Below are positions 16,427 to 25,594 of a stretch of DNA of 64,000 nt, piece after piece. Every line of letters begins with the position of its first letter. Position 1 is the stretch's first letter. Source of the DNA: an uncultured Collinsella sp. (lineage in GTDB: Bacteria > Actinomycetota > Coriobacteriia > Coriobacteriales > Coriobacteriaceae); NCBI GenBank assembly GCA_959019945.1, contig CAUEQD010000007.1, forward strand, positions 1 to 64,000, in the 5' to 3' direction. Both the position numbers and the translations under genes were made by a program. The notes below the pieces were generated by a model. It was not told the DNA's origin, ran no database searches, and worked only from the letters and a program-made list of their open reading frames with translations.

Positions 16427-17674
16427 ATGGCAACTAATCAAGAAACGGCCGCCATCAAGGCGCGTATGGACCGTATTCCTTCGGCGTTGTCGCCCGAGCT
16501 CGTCGAGCGCATTGCCGCCAATCGTGCTTCGGGCACTGTCAATCCGTATCGTTGCAACGACGACCAGGTCATTCGTCGTGTCGATCGCGATGCGGACAAA
16601 GGCACGCTTATGCGTCCGGCGTTTATGCGCGATACCGAAAAAATCCTCCATCTACCGGCGTACACCCGTTATGCAGGCAAAACGCAGGTTTTTAGCTTTC
16701 GAAGCAACGACGACTTGTCGCGTCGTGGTCTACACGTGCAGCTCGTCTCGCGCATTGCGCGCGATATCGGTCGCGCCCTCGGGCTCAACTGCGATCTGAT
16801 TGAAGCGATCGGTCTGGGTCACGACTTGGGGCACACGCCTTTCGGCCATGCCGGCGAGCGATTCCTCAACGATATCTATCACGAGCGCACGGGTCGTTAT
16901 TTTTTCCATAACGTGCAGTCGGTCCGCGTGCTCGATGCGCTGTACGGTCGCAACGTGTCGCTTCAGACGCTCGATGGCGTGCTCTGCCACAACGGCGAGT
17001 ACGAGCAGCGTGTGTTCGAGCTCTCGGACATGGGTTCCTTTGACCAGTTCGATCGAACCGTCGAGGATTGCATTGCCACAGGCTATAGCGCAATTGAGCA
17101 CTTGCGCCCCATGACGCTTGAGGGCTGTGTCGTTCGCATCTCGGATATTCTTGCCTATGCGGGGCGTGATCGCCAAGACGCCATTGCGGCGGGCCTGCTG
17201 TCACCCGACGCTTTTGACGATGGGCTTGGCGGAGCATACAACAGCTGGATTCTCACGCATGCCTCTATCGATATCGTCGAGCACAGCTATGGCAAGCCGC
17301 GCATCGAGATGAGCGAGGACCTGTTCGAGGAAATCCGCCGCGCTAAGCGCGAGAACTACGAGAAGATCTATAGCAAGGGCGGCATCGAGGGCGACTCCGA
17401 AACGGAGCTGCGCGAGGCGTTCGAAAAGCTCTATGACCGTTGCCTGCAGGATATAAACGAAGGCGACGAGTCTTCGTATATCTTTAAGCATCACATTTCG
17501 CGCATTGAGCGGCAGCTTTCCTACTACAATCGCACCTATGCATGGCAGGATGATAAAGATCAGACCGTAGTGGATTACATTTCGAGCATGACGGACGGCT
17601 ATTTCTGTGAGCTGACGAGCAAGCTGTTCCCGGGGCTGAAGTTTCCGCATCGTACCTATATTAACGAACGGTAG
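16427..17674 (+). CDS. dGTP triphosphohydrolase-like HD-domain protein
   Basis: 415 aa. The HD-domain signature GHDLGHTPFGHAGE carries metal-binding His/Asp residues, and the surrounding sequence fits the deoxyguanosinetriphosphate triphosphohydrolase family, which hydrolyses dNTPs to nucleosides and triphosphate. Here the first His of the HD motif should be provided by the upstream segment RRGLHVQLVSRIARDIGRALG. AAGGAG lies about 8 nt before ATG 16427. The family has dGTP-specific and broader members, which the sequence alone does not separate. It sits in front of rarA, with a promoter-like TATAAT between them. Confidence 0.88.
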   Translation: MATNQETAAIKARMDRIPSALSPELVERIAANRASGTVNPYRCNDDQVIRRVDRDADKGTLMRPAFMRDTEKILHLPAYTRYAGKTQVFSFRSNDDLSRRGLHVQLVSRIARDIGRALGLNCDLIEAIGLGHDLGHTPFGHAGERFLNDIYHERTGRYFFHNVQSVRVLDALYGRNVSLQTLDGVLCHNGEYEQRVFELSDMGSFDQFDRTVEDCIATGYSAIEHLRPMTLEGCVVRISDILAYAGRDRQDAIAAGLLSPDAFDDGLGGAYNSWILTHASIDIVEHSYGKPRIEMSEDLFEEIRRAKRENYEKIYSKGGIEGDSETELREAFEKLYDRCLQDINEGDESSYIFKHHISRIERQLSYYNRTYAWQDDKDQTVVDYISSMTDGYFCELTSKLFPGLKFPHRTYINER

Positions 17675-17719
17675 TTCGTATAATTTCGGTATACTGTTGA
17701 GGAACAACGATTTTGATGG

Positions 17720-19084
17720 ATGCACGGGATGGCTATGGACGACCTTTTTTCTGCCTCGACGCGCGAGCGTTCCTTTAAAAATGCGCCGCTTGCGGTGCGC
17801 ATGCGCCCCAATTCGCTCGACGAGTATGTGGGCCAGCAAAAGGCCGTCGGTAAGGGCTCATGGTTGCGTGCCGCGATCGAGCACGACGTGCTTTCGAGCG
17901 TGATTCTGTACGGGCCGGCCGGTACGGGTAAGACGACGCTGGCCCACATTATCGCCAACCATACCAAGAGCGAGTTTGTCGAGGTCAGCGCCGTCACGGG
18001 TACTGTGAAGGACCTGCGTCGCGTGATTGACGAGGCCAAGACGCGCCTGAATACCTACGACCGCCGCACCATTCTATTCATCGATGAGATTCACCGCTTC
18101 TCTAAGTCGCAGCAGGATGCCCTGCTGCATGCAGTTGAGAACCGTACCGTCATTATGATTGGCGCTACGACAGAGAACCCGTACTTTGAGGTCAACTCGG
18201 CACTGTTGTCGCGCGGGCGCGTGGTGGAGCTTGAACATCTGAAGGATGAGGATATCGCCACGCTTATTGAGCGTGCGCTCGAGGCACCACAGGGCTTGAA
18301 CGGAAAGTTCTCGGCCGATGAGGATACGGTCAAGACCATTTGCACGCTGGCAGCGGGTGACGCTCGCTCGGCGCTCACGACGCTCGAGCTTGCGAGCGAG
18401 ATTGCCGTCACGCGTCCCGATACCGAGGGAACGCCAGCGCCTGCGGCGGGGGAGCGCTATCCCATCACCGTGGATGACGTGAAGATTGCCAACCCGCGTC
18501 GCGGCTTTACGTATGACAAAAACGGCGACATGCACTACGACATCATCAGTGCGTTCATCAAGTCCATGCGCGGTAGTGACCCCGATGCCACGATCTATTG
18601 GCTCGCGCGCATGATCGATGCTGGGGAGGATCCTAAGTTTATCGCTCGCCGCATTATGATTCACGCTTCTGAGGATGTTGGCAACGCCGACCCGCAGGCG
18701 CTTTTGGTGGCGCATGCCGCGTTTAAGTCTGCCGAGGTCATTGGCTATCCCGAGTGCCGCATTAACCTGGCTCAGGCTGCACTCTATGTGTGCTTGGCGC
18801 CAAAATCCAACGCGTGTGAGGCTTCGATCGATGCGGCGCTGGCCGATATCCATTCTAGTGGGCTTCGCGAGGTGCCGAGTTATCTGCGCGATCGCCATCG
18901 CCCGGGCAGCGATGAATACGGTGTGTATAAGTATCCACATGATTATCCCGAAGGCTGGGTCGATCAGCGCTATTTGCCCGAGGGACTGGAGCGCGGCGTG
19001 TTCTGGCAGCCTGCCGGCCGCGGTTGGGAAGAATGGCGCGTAGAGCAAAGCGAACGCGACCGCAGCGGGAATGCACCGAAGTAG
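17720..19084 (+). CDS. rarA: Replication-associated recombination ATPase RarA (MgsA)
   Basis: AAA+ clamp-loader-like ATPase acting at stalled replication forks. About 450 aa: Walker A GPAGTGKTT, Walker B ILFIDEIHR, sensor 1 GATTENPYFEVNSALLSR, and a long C-terminal oligomerisation domain (RRIMIHASEDVGNADPQAL, CLAPKSNACEASIDAAL). The exact start is uncertain: ATG codons at 17720, 17729 and 17735 are in frame and none has a strong Shine-Dalgarno sequence. A TATAAT at about 17679 suggests its own promoter. Confidence 0.94.
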   Translation: MHGMAMDDLFSASTRERSFKNAPLAVRMRPNSLDEYVGQQKAVGKGSWLRAAIEHDVLSSVILYGPAGTGKTTLAHIIANHTKSEFVEVSAVTGTVKDLRRVIDEAKTRLNTYDRRTILFIDEIHRFSKSQQDALLHAVENRTVIMIGATTENPYFEVNSALLSRGRVVELEHLKDEDIATLIERALEAPQGLNGKFSADEDTVKTICTLAAGDARSALTTLELASEIAVTRPDTEGTPAPAAGERYPITVDDVKIANPRRGFTYDKNGDMHYDIISAFIKSMRGSDPDATIYWLARMIDAGEDPKFIARRIMIHASEDVGNADPQALLVAHAAFKSAEVIGYPECRINLAQAALYVCLAPKSNACEASIDAALADIHSSGLREVPSYLRDRHRPGSDEYGVYKYPHDYPEGWVDQRYLPEGLERGVFWQPAGRGWEEWRVEQSERDRSGNAPK

Positions 19085-19184
19085 CTGCTGATAATTTTGT
19101 CCCACGTTGCTGCTCTTGGCATGTTCGGTCCTCTTTGGGGTACCATGGAAATCGTCTGTATATCGATTCCTTTGGGAGGATTGT

Positions 19185-19772
19185 ATGAGTCCCATTCAAA
19201 TCGCCCTGCTGCTGCTCGCCGTTGCCGGCGTGTGGGCCATCGTTGAGCTCGCGCTTACCCTGCGCAAGACCCGCACCGTTGTCGACTCGCTCGATAAGAC
19301 CGTCAACGACCTTAACAACACCATCGCCGAGGCTCAGCCTGTGGTGGCAAAGCTCGATGGCGCTGTCGATGAGCTTACGCCGGCGCTTGCTCAGATGGAG
19401 CCGCTGCTTAAGTCGAGCAAGACGGCAGTTGATGCCCTTACCTCCAATCTCGTAGAGGTCGAAGCCGTGGTTCGCGACATTTCCGAGGTTACGGGCAGCA
19501 TGGCCGAGGCCAGCAATGCTGTGTCGAGCGTGACCGACTCTGCTGCCGGTGCTGTGCAGAAGCTCTTCAATAAGGTGAAGGCTCCTGCAGCCGATGCCGA
19601 TCGCAAGCTCGCCGCTGCCGCTGCGGAGGCCGAGCAGCCTACCGAGCGCGTCCTAATTGGCGAGGACGAGGCCGCCGATGGCGCGGATGTGGCTCAAAAT
19701 TCTGTAGCCAAGCCGGCTCAGTATTACACCTATACACCCTCCGAGACCTCTGAGGAGTCCTGCGATGAGTAG
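19185..19772 (+). CDS. Membrane-anchored coiled-coil protein (DUF948-like)
   Basis: 195 aa. One N-terminal membrane segment (IQIALLLLAVAGVWAIVELAL) is followed by ~110 residues of heptad-like sequence rich in Val, Leu, Asp and Asn (VVDSLDKTVNDLNNTIAEAQ). An acidic, low-complexity tail follows. This layout matches DUF948-type proteins, whose function is not established. GGGAGGA precedes ATG 19185. The gene overlaps the next (RsbW-like) gene by 8 nt and heads the sigma-factor operon, so a role in envelope-stress signalling is conceivable but only inferred. Confidence 0.75.
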   Translation: MSPIQIALLLLAVAGVWAIVELALTLRKTRTVVDSLDKTVNDLNNTIAEAQPVVAKLDGAVDELTPALAQMEPLLKSSKTAVDALTSNLVEVEAVVRDISEVTGSMAEASNAVSSVTDSAAGAVQKLFNKVKAPAADADRKLAAAAAEAEQPTERVLIGEDEAADGADVAQNSVAKPAQYYTYTPSETSEESCDE

Positions 19773-20142
19773 CGAAGCAACCTGCCCCATCACGTTGACC
19801 GTTGCCGGCGACCCGCGTCTCGCTCGCCTTGTGCGCATGACGGCAGCCAACGTTGGTGCCCTGTGTTCCATGTCTGTCGATCGCATCGAGGACATCCGTA
19901 TGGCTGCCGAGGAAGCCTTCATCTTTGGCTGCACGGCTGTTGATTCCGACGATATCTCGATCAAATTCGATGTCGACGAATCGCACGTGGGCATGACTAT
20001 TACCTTTGGCGACCAGGCTACGGTCGATGAAGACGACCAGGCTGCGGTGTATGCCGAGCTCATCCTCGCGAGCGTGTGCGACTCCTACGAAAAGACTACG
20101 GCGCCCCTGACGCTTTCCCTCGACCTCAAGGCGGATATCTAA
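19765..20142 (+). CDS. RsbW-like anti-sigma factor domain, degenerate
   Basis: 125 aa. It resembles the GHKL fold of RsbW/SpoIIAB anti-sigma kinases: VAGDPRLARLVRMTAANVG, then DRIEDIRMAAEEAF, corresponding to the helix that normally carries the ATP-binding N-box (E-A-x-x-N). Here the Asn position is Phe (EEAFIFG), and no DxGxG ATP-lid motif is visible. It lies directly before a SigB/SigF-type sigma gene, 1 nt apart, as anti-sigma genes usually do. The likely role is sigma binding; loss of kinase activity is an inference from the missing residues. No anti-anti-sigma gene is visible nearby. Confidence 0.65.
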   Translation: MSSEATCPITLTVAGDPRLARLVRMTAANVGALCSMSVDRIEDIRMAAEEAFIFGCTAVDSDDISIKFDVDESHVGMTITFGDQATVDEDDQAAVYAELILASVCDSYEKTTAPLTLSLDLKADI

Positions 20143-20143
20143 T

Positions 20144-20935
20144 ATGACCGAACGTTCCCGGAGCGGCAAGACCGCTTGGGACAAGGAGAAAACCCGCGAG
20201 CTGTTTCGTCGTTACAAGGAGACCGGTGATCCGGACGCCCGTGAGCAGCTCGTTATGTCCCATATGAACCTGGTAAGGTTTCTTGCCAACAAATTTAAGA
20301 ATCGCGGCGAGCCGCTCGACGACCTCATGCAGGTCGGCTATCTGGGCTTGCTCAAGGCTATCGACCGTTTTGATCCCGAGCGCGGACTCGAGTTCACGAC
20401 GTTTGCGACACCCACTATCCTGGGCGAGATCAAACGCCATTTTCGCGACAAGGGCTGGAGTGTGCGCGTACCGCGTCGTCTGCAGGAGCTCTCGGCCAAG
20501 GTCAACCAGGCTACTGACAAACTTACCAACGAGCTGCAGCGTTCGCCCAAGGTTGAGGAGATCGCTGAGTACCTAGATGTGACTGTCGATGAGGTCCTCG
20601 AGGCTATGGAATCGTCTTCGGCCTATACCTCGGTGCCCATCGAGGCTCCTGGTGCGTCCGATTCCGACGATGCCCCTTCGATTCTCGACCGTTACGCCGA
20701 CGACGACAACGAGCTCGACTTTACCGATGACCGCCTAGTGATCGAGGAAGCCATCCGTGATTTCTCGCCGCGCGAGCGCGAGGTGATCGAGCTGCGCTTT
20801 GTGAAGGGCATGACCCAGATCGAGATCGCCAAGAAGCTGGGTATTTCTCAGGTGCAGGTTTCGCGTCTGCTGCGCCGCACGCTTAAGAAGATTCAGGACA
20901 AGATCGACCCCGACGGAGTGATGATTCGTTCATGA
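20144..20935 (+). CDS. RNA polymerase sigma factor, SigB/SigF/SigG type (sigma-70 group 3)
   Basis: 263 aa. Region 2 has QLVMSHMNLVRFLANKF and the core-binding/-10 part DDLMQVGYLGLLKAIDRFDP. Region 3 follows (RVPRRLQELSAKVNQA). Region 4 ends with a helix-turn-helix (MTQIEIAKKLGISQVQVSRLL). The length and region content fit general-stress or sporulation-type group 3 sigmas rather than ECF sigmas. An RsbW-like gene precedes it and the AI-2E-family gene overlaps its end by 4 nt, so the three are co-transcribed. Confidence 0.93.
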   Translation: MTERSRSGKTAWDKEKTRELFRRYKETGDPDAREQLVMSHMNLVRFLANKFKNRGEPLDDLMQVGYLGLLKAIDRFDPERGLEFTTFATPTILGEIKRHFRDKGWSVRVPRRLQELSAKVNQATDKLTNELQRSPKVEEIAEYLDVTVDEVLEAMESSSAYTSVPIEAPGASDSDDAPSILDRYADDDNELDFTDDRLVIEEAIRDFSPREREVIELRFVKGMTQIEIAKKLGISQVQVSRLLRRTLKKIQDKIDPDGVMIRS

Positions 20936-22338
20936 GTGAGCACCCCCAACAAACCGATCGCGTGCTGCGCGACACCCGCATTCTGACGCTGCGCATTTGG
21001 GCTGTTGTCGGCTGCATTGTCATCGCCGCTGTCATCTTTAACCTTATGGGCATCCTGGCACCGGTTATTGAGTTTCTTGCCGTCGGTTCCATCATTGCTT
21101 TTGTGATGTCCCCGATCACCAACTGGCTCGAGCACCATGGCGTGAATCGCGGCATCGGTTCGCTTGTCGCGCTTATTGTTGTTGTTGCCGTGCTCGTCGG
21201 TGTCGTTTGCATCTTGTCGCCGATTCTCTTTGGTCAGATCATGGAAGTCCTGAGCCGCCTGCCCGAGCAGCTTCGAGTTGCGGGTGGCGATCTCAATGAG
21301 ATGATCTCGCATGCCAAGACGCTCAACAACACGCCGCTCAAGGAGTATTTGGACGATAATCTTTCGTCCCTGGTTGCCGTGGCATCGAAGTATGTGTCTC
21401 AGATTGCTGCCGAGCTTGGCCGCGGTGTGTTCCCGCTCATCACCAATACGGCTTCGCAGTTGTTCGTGATCTTCCTTGGTCTGGTGCTTGCGTACTGGAT
21501 GGCCTGCGACTACCCTCGCATGCACCACGAGATTTGCACCATCATCGGTCAGGAGAAGGAGACCTCGTACCGCTTTATGGTCGCCATCCTTTCTCGCTCT
21601 GTCGGCGGCTACATGCGCGGTATGGTCGTGACGTCCATCTGCGGTGGTTTCCTCGCCTTTATCGGTTTTATGATCATCGGCCATCCGTATGCGGCGCTCA
21701 TGGCTATTTTTACCGGCATCATGCATTTGGTTCCGGTCGTCGGTCCTTGGGTGAGCGCAGCAATCGCCACAGTGCTCGGTTTCATGTTCAGCCCCATGTT
21801 GGCGTTATGGACGCTCATCGTGACGATGGTCGCGCAAAACGTCACCGACAACGTGATTTCGCCTAAGGTCATGCAGAGCTCGGTGCAGGTGCATCCCATC
21901 ATGAGCCTCACGGCGCTCGTTATTGGCTCGGCACTCATGGGCCCTATCGGCATGATTATTGCCATCCCACTGTGCGCGGCCCTCAAGGGTATCTTCGTGT
22001 ACTACTTCGAGAATGAGACCGGCCGCCAGCTTGTGGCCTATGACGGCGCCGTGTTTAAGGGCACACCGTACCGCGATGCCGATGGCAACCCGGTCGCCGC
22101 CTATGACGCGCTCGGCGACGACACCTTCATCTACGAGTCCGAGCTTATCGGCAACGAGACTGCGCCCGAGGCCAAGGCCATGCCCAAGCCCGAGCTCGAT
22201 AATCCCTGGATTAAGCTCTCTGGTCTGCAGCCCGATGCCACGGGCTTCTTCAAGAACCCCTTTGCCAAGGACGATGACTCCAACTCGGACGACACCAAAA
22301 CCGGCATCGACGGCTCCATGGACGATGACGACAACTAG
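20932..22338 (+). CDS. AI-2E-family (TqsA/YdiK-type) membrane permease
   Basis: 468 aa with about eight membrane helices. The family-typical segment around residues 230-300 (GGYMRGMVVTSICGGFLAFIGF, HLVPVVGPWVSAAIATVLG, DNVISPKVMQSSVQVHP) is clear. Members export AI-2 or act as Na+/H+ antiporters; the function here is open. The C-terminal ~110 residues are a hydrophilic, acidic extension absent from many homologues. ATG 20932 overlaps the sigma-factor stop (ATGA). It ends the operon, and a terminator follows at 22387. Confidence 0.85.
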   Translation: MSEHPQQTDRVLRDTRILTLRIWAVVGCIVIAAVIFNLMGILAPVIEFLAVGSIIAFVMSPITNWLEHHGVNRGIGSLVALIVVVAVLVGVVCILSPILFGQIMEVLSRLPEQLRVAGGDLNEMISHAKTLNNTPLKEYLDDNLSSLVAVASKYVSQIAAELGRGVFPLITNTASQLFVIFLGLVLAYWMACDYPRMHHEICTIIGQEKETSYRFMVAILSRSVGGYMRGMVVTSICGGFLAFIGFMIIGHPYAALMAIFTGIMHLVPVVGPWVSAAIATVLGFMFSPMLALWTLIVTMVAQNVTDNVISPKVMQSSVQVHPIMSLTALVIGSALMGPIGMIIAIPLCAALKGIFVYYFENETGRQLVAYDGAVFKGTPYRDADGNPVAAYDALGDDTFIYESELIGNETAPEAKAMPKPELDNPWIKLSGLQPDATGFFKNPFAKDDDSNSDDTKTGIDGSMDDDDN

Positions 22339-22386
22339 CGGGGTAATTCGGGTTAACATTCATACGCACTAACATGCAATTTCGCT

Positions 22387-22418
22387 GAAGGGCCGGCATT
22401 GTGCCGACCCTCTTTTTT
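22387..22418 (+). terminator. Terminator of the sigma-factor operon
   Basis: AGGGCCGGC and GCCGACCCT pair around ATTGT with one mismatch and are followed by CTTTTTT. Confidence 0.85.
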
Positions 22419-22444
22419 GCACTTGCGCGGTGGGATGGTAATAT
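22417..22444 (+). promoter_or_regulatory. Probable promoter of alaS
   Basis: TTGCAC (22417-22422) and TAATAT (22439-22444) are 16 bp apart, immediately after the preceding terminator. The alaS start is 46 bp downstream of the -10 box. No T-box motif is visible here, in contrast to ileS. Confidence 0.6.
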
Positions 22445-22490
22445 CGTTACGTTTGAACTGTTTCGATGTGAAACCGAGGAGATTCCCTCT

Positions 22491-25148
22491 ATGAGTGCTG
22501 ACTACCCGTCAATGACTACGGCCGAGATTCGCTCCAAGTTCCTCAACTTCTTTGAGGAGCGCGGTCTTAAGCTCTATCCTTCTTCGTCCCTCGTCCCCGA
22601 CGATCCTTCGCTGCTGCTTGCCAACGCCGGCATGAACCAGTTTAAGGAGTACTACCAGGGCAAGAAGACCATGAAGGAGATTGGCGCGATCTCCTGCCAG
22701 AAGTGCGTCCGCACCAACGACATCGACTGCATCGGCGAGGACGGCCGTCACCTGTCGTTCTTCGAGATGCTCGGCGATTTCTCTTTTGGCGGCGTCTCCA
22801 AGGAGCAGGCTTGCGCCTGGGCCTTTGAGCTCATCACCAAGGAGTTCAAGCTGCCGCTCGACCGCCTGTACTTTACCGTCTTTACCGAGGACGATGAGAC
22901 CCATGACGTGTGGCGCTCCCTGGGCGTTGCCGAGGACCACATCTCCCGCTTGGGCGAGGACGACAACTTCTGGGCCGCTGGCCCCACCGGCCCCTGCGGT
23001 CCGTGCTCCGAGATCTACTTTGACATGGGCGAGGAGGTCGGTTGCGGCAGCCCCGACTGCAAGCCCGGCTGCGACTGCGACCGCTTCCTTGAGTTCTGGA
23101 ACCTCGTGTTTACCCAGTACGACCGCCAGGAGGACGGTTCCATGCCGGAGCTGCCACACCGTAACCTCGATACGGGCATGGGTCTGGAGCGCATGGCCGC
23201 CATCATGCAGCACAAGACCGCCAACTACGACGGCGATCTGATGCAGCACCTCATCAAGCTCGGTGAGGAGATCAGCGGCAAGACCTATGACGCCGACGAT
23301 TACTCCGGCGCCAGCCGCTCCCTGCGCATCATCGCCGACCACTCCCGTGCCGTCGACTTTATGATTTCCGACGGCATCCTCCCCGGTAACGAGGGTCGCG
23401 AGTACGTCCTTCGCCGTCTGCTCCGCCGTGCCGTGTTCCACGGTCGCCTGCTGGGTATCGAGGGTGCCTTCCTGACCAAGTTCATCGACGAGGTCAACGC
23501 TCAGATGGGCGAGGCCTATCCTGAGCTGCTCAAGAACGTCGCGCTCGTCAAGGGTATCGTTGCCTCCGAGGAGGAGCGTTTCTCCACGACGCTCGACAAC
23601 GGCCGCGTTTACCTGGACGAGGCCCTGGCCGCGCTTGCCGAGGGCGCTGTGCTTCCGGGCGATGTTGCCTTTAAGCTTCACGACACCTTTGGTTTCCCCA
23701 TCGACCTGACCGTCGAGATCGCCGGTACCACTGGGCACGACGTCGACATGGATGGCTTTACCGCTTGCATGGAGGACCAGAAGGCCCGCGCCCGCGCCAA
23801 TGCCAAGGGCGACGCCTGGGGCAGCTTCAACGACGTGTGGGTCGAGCTTTCCGACAAGGTCGCCGCGACTGAGTTCGACGGTTATGACAACGATGTGATC
23901 GATGGCGCCAAGGTTGTCGCCATCGTGCGCAACGGCGAGTCCGTCGAGTCCGCCGCCGCGGGCGAGGACGTCGAGGTCGTGCTCGACCGCACCCCGTTCT
24001 ATGCCGAGATGGGTGGCCAGCAGGGCGATGCCGGCGAGCTTTCCGCCGAGGGCGTTGCACTGACCGTTTCCGATACCAAGAACCACAATGGCCTGTACGC
24101 TCACGTCGCCCACGTTGTCGAGGGCACGCTTACTGTTGGTGCCGCTGTGACCGCCGCGCTCGACGCCGAGCGCCGTGGCTTCCTTCGCCGCAACCACACC
24201 GCCACGCACCTGCTCGACGCCGCCCTTAAGCAGGTCCTGGGCGAGCACGTCTCCCAGGCCGGCTCGCTGGTGACGCCCGAGCACCTGCGCTTTGACTTCA
24301 CGCACTTCGAGGCCCTGTCCTCCCCGCAGCTCAAGGCTGTCGAGGACCTGGTCAACCAGCAGATCTTCGCTTCCAAGCCGGTCGTGACCCGCGTCATGGG
24401 CATCGACGAGGCCAAGGCCGCCGGCGCTGTCGCCCTCTTTGGCGAGAAGTACGGCGATGTCGTCCGCGTCGTCTCCGTGGGCGCTGAGGACCAGCCGTTC
24501 TCCCGCGAGCTCTGCGGTGGTACGCATGCCGCCAACACCGCCGAGATCGGCCTGTTCAAGATCATTTCCGAGTCCTCCACGGGCTCCAACGTCCGCCGTA
24601 TCGAGGCCGTGACCTCTAAGGGCGCTCTCGACTATATGGCCGACCGCCTGGCACTCGTTGATGCCGCCGCCGCTGCGCTCAAGTGCCGCGTCGACGAGGT
24701 TCCCGCCCGTGTGGAGAACCTGCAGGCCGAGCTGCGCGAGACTTCCAACAAGCTCAAAAAGGCTCTGACCGGTGGTTCCTCCGACGCCATTTCCAGCGCC
24801 ATCGAGGGTGCTGTCGAGCTGAATGGCTACAAGCTCGTTGTTGCTGAGCTTCAGGGTCTCGAGGCCGCTGACCTGCGCAACGTTTGGGATACCGTGCACC
24901 AGAAGGTCGCCGGTCCTGTCGCCTGCGTTGTTGCCAGCGTGACCGAGAAGGGCACCCCGGCCCTGCTCGCCGCCGGCTCCGATGACGCCGTGAAGGCCGG
25001 TTTCCACGCCGGCAACGTGATCAAGCAGATCGCGGGCCTGGTCGATGGTCGCGGTGGCGGCCGTCCCAACATGGCCCAGGCCGGTGGCAAGAACGCTGCC
25101 GGTATCGCCGATGCCCTTGCGGCCGCCAAGACCGCGCTCGGCGCCTAA
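22491..25148 (+). CDS. alaS: Alanyl-tRNA synthetase
   Basis: 885 aa, full length. The class II catalytic core is at the N-terminus (SSSLVPDDPSLLLANAGMNQF, GDFSFGG, LDTGMGLER). The editing domain carries the zinc ligands of HTATH and CGGTH. The C-terminal C-Ala domain has the terminal Gly-rich RGGGRPNMAQAGG region. It charges tRNA-Ala and clears misacylated Ser/Gly. GAGGAG precedes ATG 22491 by 10 nt. ruvX and mltG follow closely, so all three are likely one transcript. Confidence 0.97.
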   Translation: MSADYPSMTTAEIRSKFLNFFEERGLKLYPSSSLVPDDPSLLLANAGMNQFKEYYQGKKTMKEIGAISCQKCVRTNDIDCIGEDGRHLSFFEMLGDFSFGGVSKEQACAWAFELITKEFKLPLDRLYFTVFTEDDETHDVWRSLGVAEDHISRLGEDDNFWAAGPTGPCGPCSEIYFDMGEEVGCGSPDCKPGCDCDRFLEFWNLVFTQYDRQEDGSMPELPHRNLDTGMGLERMAAIMQHKTANYDGDLMQHLIKLGEEISGKTYDADDYSGASRSLRIIADHSRAVDFMISDGILPGNEGREYVLRRLLRRAVFHGRLLGIEGAFLTKFIDEVNAQMGEAYPELLKNVALVKGIVASEEERFSTTLDNGRVYLDEALAALAEGAVLPGDVAFKLHDTFGFPIDLTVEIAGTTGHDVDMDGFTACMEDQKARARANAKGDAWGSFNDVWVELSDKVAATEFDGYDNDVIDGAKVVAIVRNGESVESAAAGEDVEVVLDRTPFYAEMGGQQGDAGELSAEGVALTVSDTKNHNGLYAHVAHVVEGTLTVGAAVTAALDAERRGFLRRNHTATHLLDAALKQVLGEHVSQAGSLVTPEHLRFDFTHFEALSSPQLKAVEDLVNQQIFASKPVVTRVMGIDEAKAAGAVALFGEKYGDVVRVVSVGAEDQPFSRELCGGTHAANTAEIGLFKIISESSTGSNVRRIEAVTSKGALDYMADRLALVDAAAAALKCRVDEVPARVENLQAELRETSNKLKKALTGGSSDAISSAIEGAVELNGYKLVVAELQGLEAADLRNVWDTVHQKVAGPVACVVASVTEKGTPALLAAGSDDAVKAGFHAGNVIKQIAGLVDGRGGGRPNMAQAGGKNAAGIADALAAAKTALGA

Positions 25149-25165
25149 GAACCTAAGTAGTCGCT

Positions 25166-25594
25166 GTGGTCGCGCTTGCGCTGGACATAGGGGAGACCAG
25201 GATTGGCATCGCCGTCTCGAGCCGTGATGGCAAGATGGCGATGCCTGTCAAGGTGCTTCCGGCTGCCGAGGTCACTGGCATGGCAAAGACGTTTCGCTAC
25301 CTGGTGGAGGACTATGAGCCCGATATCCTGGTAAGCGGACGTCCCTTGACCATGGCCGGTGAGCCCGGCCCCCAGGCCGAGCGCGTCGCCGCCGTGGCCC
25401 AAAAGATTGCCGACGAGCTCGAACTTCCTCTGGAGTTTGAGGACGAGCGTCTGTCCTCGCAGGAGGCCAAGCGAATCCTGCGAGAGCAGGGACTCAACGA
25501 AAAGCAGATGAGGGGCAAGATTGACATGATCGCCGCCAGCCTGTTCTTGCAGACATGGCTCGATCGTAAAAACGAGGAGGTTTCGCATGCCTAG
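25166..25594 (+). CDS. ruvX: Putative pre-16S rRNA nuclease / Holliday junction resolvase RuvX (YqgF)
   Basis: 142 aa RNase H-like protein with the family motifs ALDIGETRIGIA at the N-terminus, ILVSGRPLTMAG, FEDERLSS and the C-terminal KIDMIAASLFLQTWLD with catalytic acidic residues. YqgF proteins process the 5' end of 16S rRNA; resolvase activity was proposed earlier. It begins at GTG 25166, 17 nt after alaS, without a strong ribosome binding site, and overlaps mltG by 8 nt. alaS-ruvX-mltG is a common Gram-positive order. Confidence 0.92.
   Translation: MVALALDIGETRIGIAVSSRDGKMAMPVKVLPAAEVTGMAKTFRYLVEDYEPDILVSGRPLTMAGEPGPQAERVAAVAQKIADELELPLEFEDERLSSQEAKRILREQGLNEKQMRGKIDMIAASLFLQTWLDRKNEEVSHA

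Noticed and set aside
22509..25007. 832-codon minus-strand open frame opposite alaS
   Set aside because: Antisense shadow of a highly biased GC-rich synthetase gene. It is rich in Gly, Val, Leu and Asp without motifs, and alaS itself is certain.
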